From: an uncultured bacterium
Lineage (GTDB): Bacteria; Patescibacteriota; Minisyncoccia; Phycocordibacterales; CAIJYI01
DNA: 19,935 nt
NCBI GenBank assembly: GCA_937871115.1
Contig: CALMXW010000031.1
Location: forward strand, 1-19,935
Direction of reading: 5' to 3'
Of the stretch, positions 18,343 to 19,935 are shown piece after piece. Numbering within the stretch: the stretch's first letter is position 1; every line of letters starts with the position of its first letter. A model generated the notes under the pieces. That model was not told where the DNA came from and ran no database searches. It worked only from the letters and a program-made list of their open reading frames with translations. Both the position numbers and the translations under genes were made by a program.

Positions 18343-18371
18343 TTGACATATCATATCAGCAGTTTTACTTA
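18343..18371 (+). promoter_or_regulatory. Putative promoter with inverted repeat before the FAD oxidoreductase gene
   Basis: A perfect -35 TTGACA (18343-18348) is present, but the -10 region (TACTTA at 18366-18371, 17 nt) is poor, as expected of an activated or regulated promoter. TGACAT (18344-18349) and ATATCA (18353-18358) form an inverted repeat with one mismatch in the spacer. GGAG (18380-18383) serves as Shine-Dalgarno sequence for ATG 18392. Confidence 0.4.
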
Positions 18372-18391
18372 CTTCTTGTGGAGTATTCCCC

Positions 18392-19501
18392 ATGCTTACC
18401 AAAAGGAGAGAGCCAGACATTATCATCATCGGTGGCGGAATAATCGGGCTGTGTTGTGCCCAGGAAGCACGGAAAAAATTTCGTTCATCTCGAATCATTA
18501 TTCTCGAATCAGGTAAAGAGCTCTTTGAGAGACAAAGTGGAAACAATAGCGGGGTTCTTCACTCGGCGATTCACTGCGCACCGCATACGTTCAAGGCGAT
18601 ACTTTCACAAATCGGAAGGACTCGCCTTCTCGGCATTTGCAAAATGCTTGAGGTTCCGGTGAAAAAAACTGGGATGATGATCGTAGTTGCGGCGAAAGAT
18701 TTTAGCGGGCTTGCGTGCGAAGCGGGATCGGTGGTGCGCCTCTTGCTGAATGCTCGGCGGTTTAAAATCCCACTCGAGTTTCTTTCTCGAAAGGAAATTA
18801 CGGAGCGAGAGCCAAACATACAAGCTTCGTGCGGGCTTTGGCTACCTGACATCTGGATGGTGGACCAGCTCGCCTTGGGCCGAGGTCTTCTCTCTGTCTT
18901 GCGCAATCGAGACGTGGAGGTGCACCAGGGAAAGCCGGTCACGCATATTGAAAAAAGTGGCGAGCGGTGGCATGTTTTTTCCGGTACCAAAGAGTATTCT
19001 GCTCAGGTCATCATCAACGTTGCAGGAGTATACGCGGACGATGTGGCTGCAATGGCGGGCATATATACGTATCGTGTCATTCCTGTACGCGGAGAATATT
19101 ACGAGGTACTTGGCGAAGGGAAAGAACTCCTGCGCGACACATTGGTGTACCCGGCCATTCATGGAAAATCGAAAGGGATACACCTGATGAGAACTTTGTC
19201 TGGTCAGTTTAAAATCGGCCCCAATGCAAAGGCGTGGGTAGGAAAAGACGATGACCCTATCATTCAAACTCCCGTCTCGGAATTTCTTGCGGGAGCGGGA
19301 GCTTTTATGCCGAAGCTTCTCGATCTCCCACCGAGTTGTTTTCGATGGAGCAATGCGGGCATTCGCGCGACATCATCAGGTGGAGACATGACCATCCGTC
19401 GTGACCTCGACTTACCGGTATGTATCACGTGTTTCTCCGACTCGCCGGGCTTGAGTGCTGCGCCCGCAATTGCTGAGCGTGTCGTCTCCTTGCTTGGGTG
19501 A
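18392..19501 (+). CDS. FAD-dependent oxidoreductase of the LhgO/GlpA type
   Basis: This 369-residue flavoprotein belongs to the DAO superfamily, closest to L-2-hydroxyglutarate oxidase/dehydrogenase (LhgO) and glycerol-3-phosphate dehydrogenase A. The dinucleotide-binding motif is IIIIGGGIIGLCC (10-22) with the ribose-binding Glu in IIILESGKE. QSGNNSGVLHSAIHC is the family's active-site segment (QxxxNSGVxHxGI in LhgO). Later signatures are VIINVAGVYADDVA, GIHLMRTLSGQFKIGPNA and SDSPGLSAAPAIAERV. Substrate is a 2-hydroxy acid or glycerol-3-phosphate; LhgO is favoured by sequence but not proved. Electrons may go to quinone or oxygen, and few CPR bacteria have a respiratory chain. Monocistronic; its terminator lies directly before trmD. 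Confidence 0.88.
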   Translation: MLTKRREPDIIIIGGGIIGLCCAQEARKKFRSSRIIILESGKELFERQSGNNSGVLHSAIHCAPHTFKAILSQIGRTRLLGICKMLEVPVKKTGMMIVVAAKDFSGLACEAGSVVRLLLNARRFKIPLEFLSRKEITEREPNIQASCGLWLPDIWMVDQLALGRGLLSVLRNRDVEVHQGKPVTHIEKSGERWHVFSGTKEYSAQVIINVAGVYADDVAAMAGIYTYRVIPVRGEYYEVLGEGKELLRDTLVYPAIHGKSKGIHLMRTLSGQFKIGPNAKAWVGKDDDPIIQTPVSEFLAGAGAFMPKLLDLPPSCFRWSNAGIRATSSGGDMTIRRDLDLPVCITCFSDSPGLSAAPAIAERVVSLLG

Positions 19502-19520
19502 GTGTCTTGTGCAAAATGTA

Positions 19521-19555
19521 AAACCGTGTCATAGTATTGTGACACGGTTTGTTTT
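19521..19555 (+). terminator. Intrinsic terminator between the FAD oxidoreductase gene and trmD
   Basis: AAACCGTGTCA (19521-19531) pairs perfectly over 11 bp with TGACACGGTTT (19540-19550) around TAGTATTG, followed by GTTTT. The trmD start codon lies five bases after the stem, so any read-through transcript would carry this hairpin at the edge of the ribosome binding region. Confidence 0.8.
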
Positions 19556-19935
19556 ATGATCACATTTCACGTCATCACTCTTTTTCCCGAATCTTTAGAC
19601 TCGTACATCAATGAGTCGCTTTTGAAGCGTGGTCAAGAGAAGGGGATAATCAAGATTAAATTTTACAACCTCCGCGATTTTTCTGAAAAAGCGGGCAATC
19701 GCCTCAAGACAGACGATCGGCCGTATGGCGGTGGTCCCGGAATGGTGCTCTACGCTCGCCCGATTTTACGAGCAGTAGAAAAGGCTTTAGGGAAAAGGGG
19801 CAAAAAGAAGGACATGAAGATAATTATTCTTTCTCCTGGCGGGACCAACCTTACCAATACGTATGCCACCAAGCTTGCGAAAAAATATAAAGATGTGGTG
19901 CTTATTTGCGGCAGGTATGAGGGTATTGATGCGCA
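19556..19935 (+). CDS. trmD: tRNA (guanine-37-N1)-methyltransferase, 5' part
   Basis: The gene runs off the end of the window; the first 126 codons are present of about 220-250. TrmD methylates G37 next to the anticodon of tRNAs reading CNN codons and prevents +1 frameshifting. The start is MITFHVITLFPESLDSYI, with the family's FPE. RLKTDDRPYGGGPGMVL matches the DDxPYGGGxGM motif. IIILSPGGTNLTNTYATKLAKKY and CGRYEGIDA belong to the trefoil knot that binds SAM. It is one of several tRNA-modifying enzymes here (mnmA, rlmB-type). No Shine-Dalgarno sequence is present between the terminator stem and the ATG, and no clear promoter was found. Confidence 0.95.
   Translation, partial: MITFHVITLFPESLDSYINESLLKRGQEKGIIKIKFYNLRDFSEKAGNRLKTDDRPYGGGPGMVLYARPILRAVEKALGKRGKKKDMKIIILSPGGTNLTNTYATKLAKKYKDVVLICGRYEGIDA

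Noticed and set aside
1..19935. Search for CRISPR arrays, insertion sequences, integrases, rRNA and toxin-antitoxin pairs
   Set aside because: No regularly spaced direct repeats, transposase or integrase motifs, rRNA segments or recognisable toxin-antitoxin gene pair were found by reading. The Cas4-like nuclease has no cas neighbours.

Overview
The window looks like a fragment of a Candidate Phyla Radiation genome (Patescibacteria, most likely Parcubacteria). The basis is compact ~50% GC DNA, very short intergenic gaps, an IF-2 that lacks the whole N-terminal region (511 residues, starting almost at the G domain), tRNA genes without an encoded CCA, many small proteins without recognisable relatives, and Patescibacteria-like versions of YchF, LysRS and GlsB. 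It contains no phage, transposon, CRISPR array or rRNA.

Layout. 1-2283: ribosomal protein L9, an unrecognised coiled-coil protein with its own promoter, hairpin leader and terminator, L27 on the minus strand, and a membrane-anchored Ada-type zinc-binding protein. 2280-5490: a SAM methyltransferase (minus), a SpoU/TrmH rRNA 2'-O-methyltransferase (plus), a small orphan cassette, and a Cas4/AddB-like PD-(D/E)XK nuclease with four iron-sulphur cysteines (minus). 5528-7952: another orphan cassette, a small helical protein, a flavodoxin-fold reductase and the YchF ATPase/GTPase. 7958-9983: greA-lysS, meeting tRNA-Lys(CUU) tail to tail. 9988-10993: three minus-strand tRNAs (Lys, Leu, Cys), a GlsB/YeaQ membrane protein and a small Cys/His-rich zinc-ribbon protein. 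11014-13332: a translation operon, DUF4446 - infB - rbfA, running towards tRNA-Cys. 13443-15523: an unrecognised 308-residue protein converging with mnmA. 15671-19501: a redox-flavoured stretch with a Leu/Glu-dehydrogenase-type enzyme, an Fe/Mn superoxide dismutase, a membrane-anchored trypsin-fold protein that has lost two triad residues, and an LhgO/GlpA-type FAD oxidoreductase. 19556-end: the 5' part of trmD.

How it fits together. Most of the window is translation and RNA maintenance: L9, L27, IF-2, RbfA, LysRS, MnmA, TrmD, the SpoU methyltransferase, GreA, YchF and tRNAs. Small accessory genes sit between these units. The most interesting pattern is at the 5' ends. About half of the transcription-unit heads have a -10 hexamer only 6-9 nt before the start codon and no Shine-Dalgarno sequence, which predicts leaderless mRNAs (methyltransferase, nuclease, DUF4446-infB, mnmA, SOD, the 78-residue protein). 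The orphan and accessory genes instead have promoters set farther back, real 5' leaders, good Shine-Dalgarno sequences, often leader hairpins or palindromes, and their own terminators. That suggests two modes of initiation, with the leadered class looking like self-contained gene cassettes. All promoter calls were made by eye against sigma-70 consensus and are predictions.
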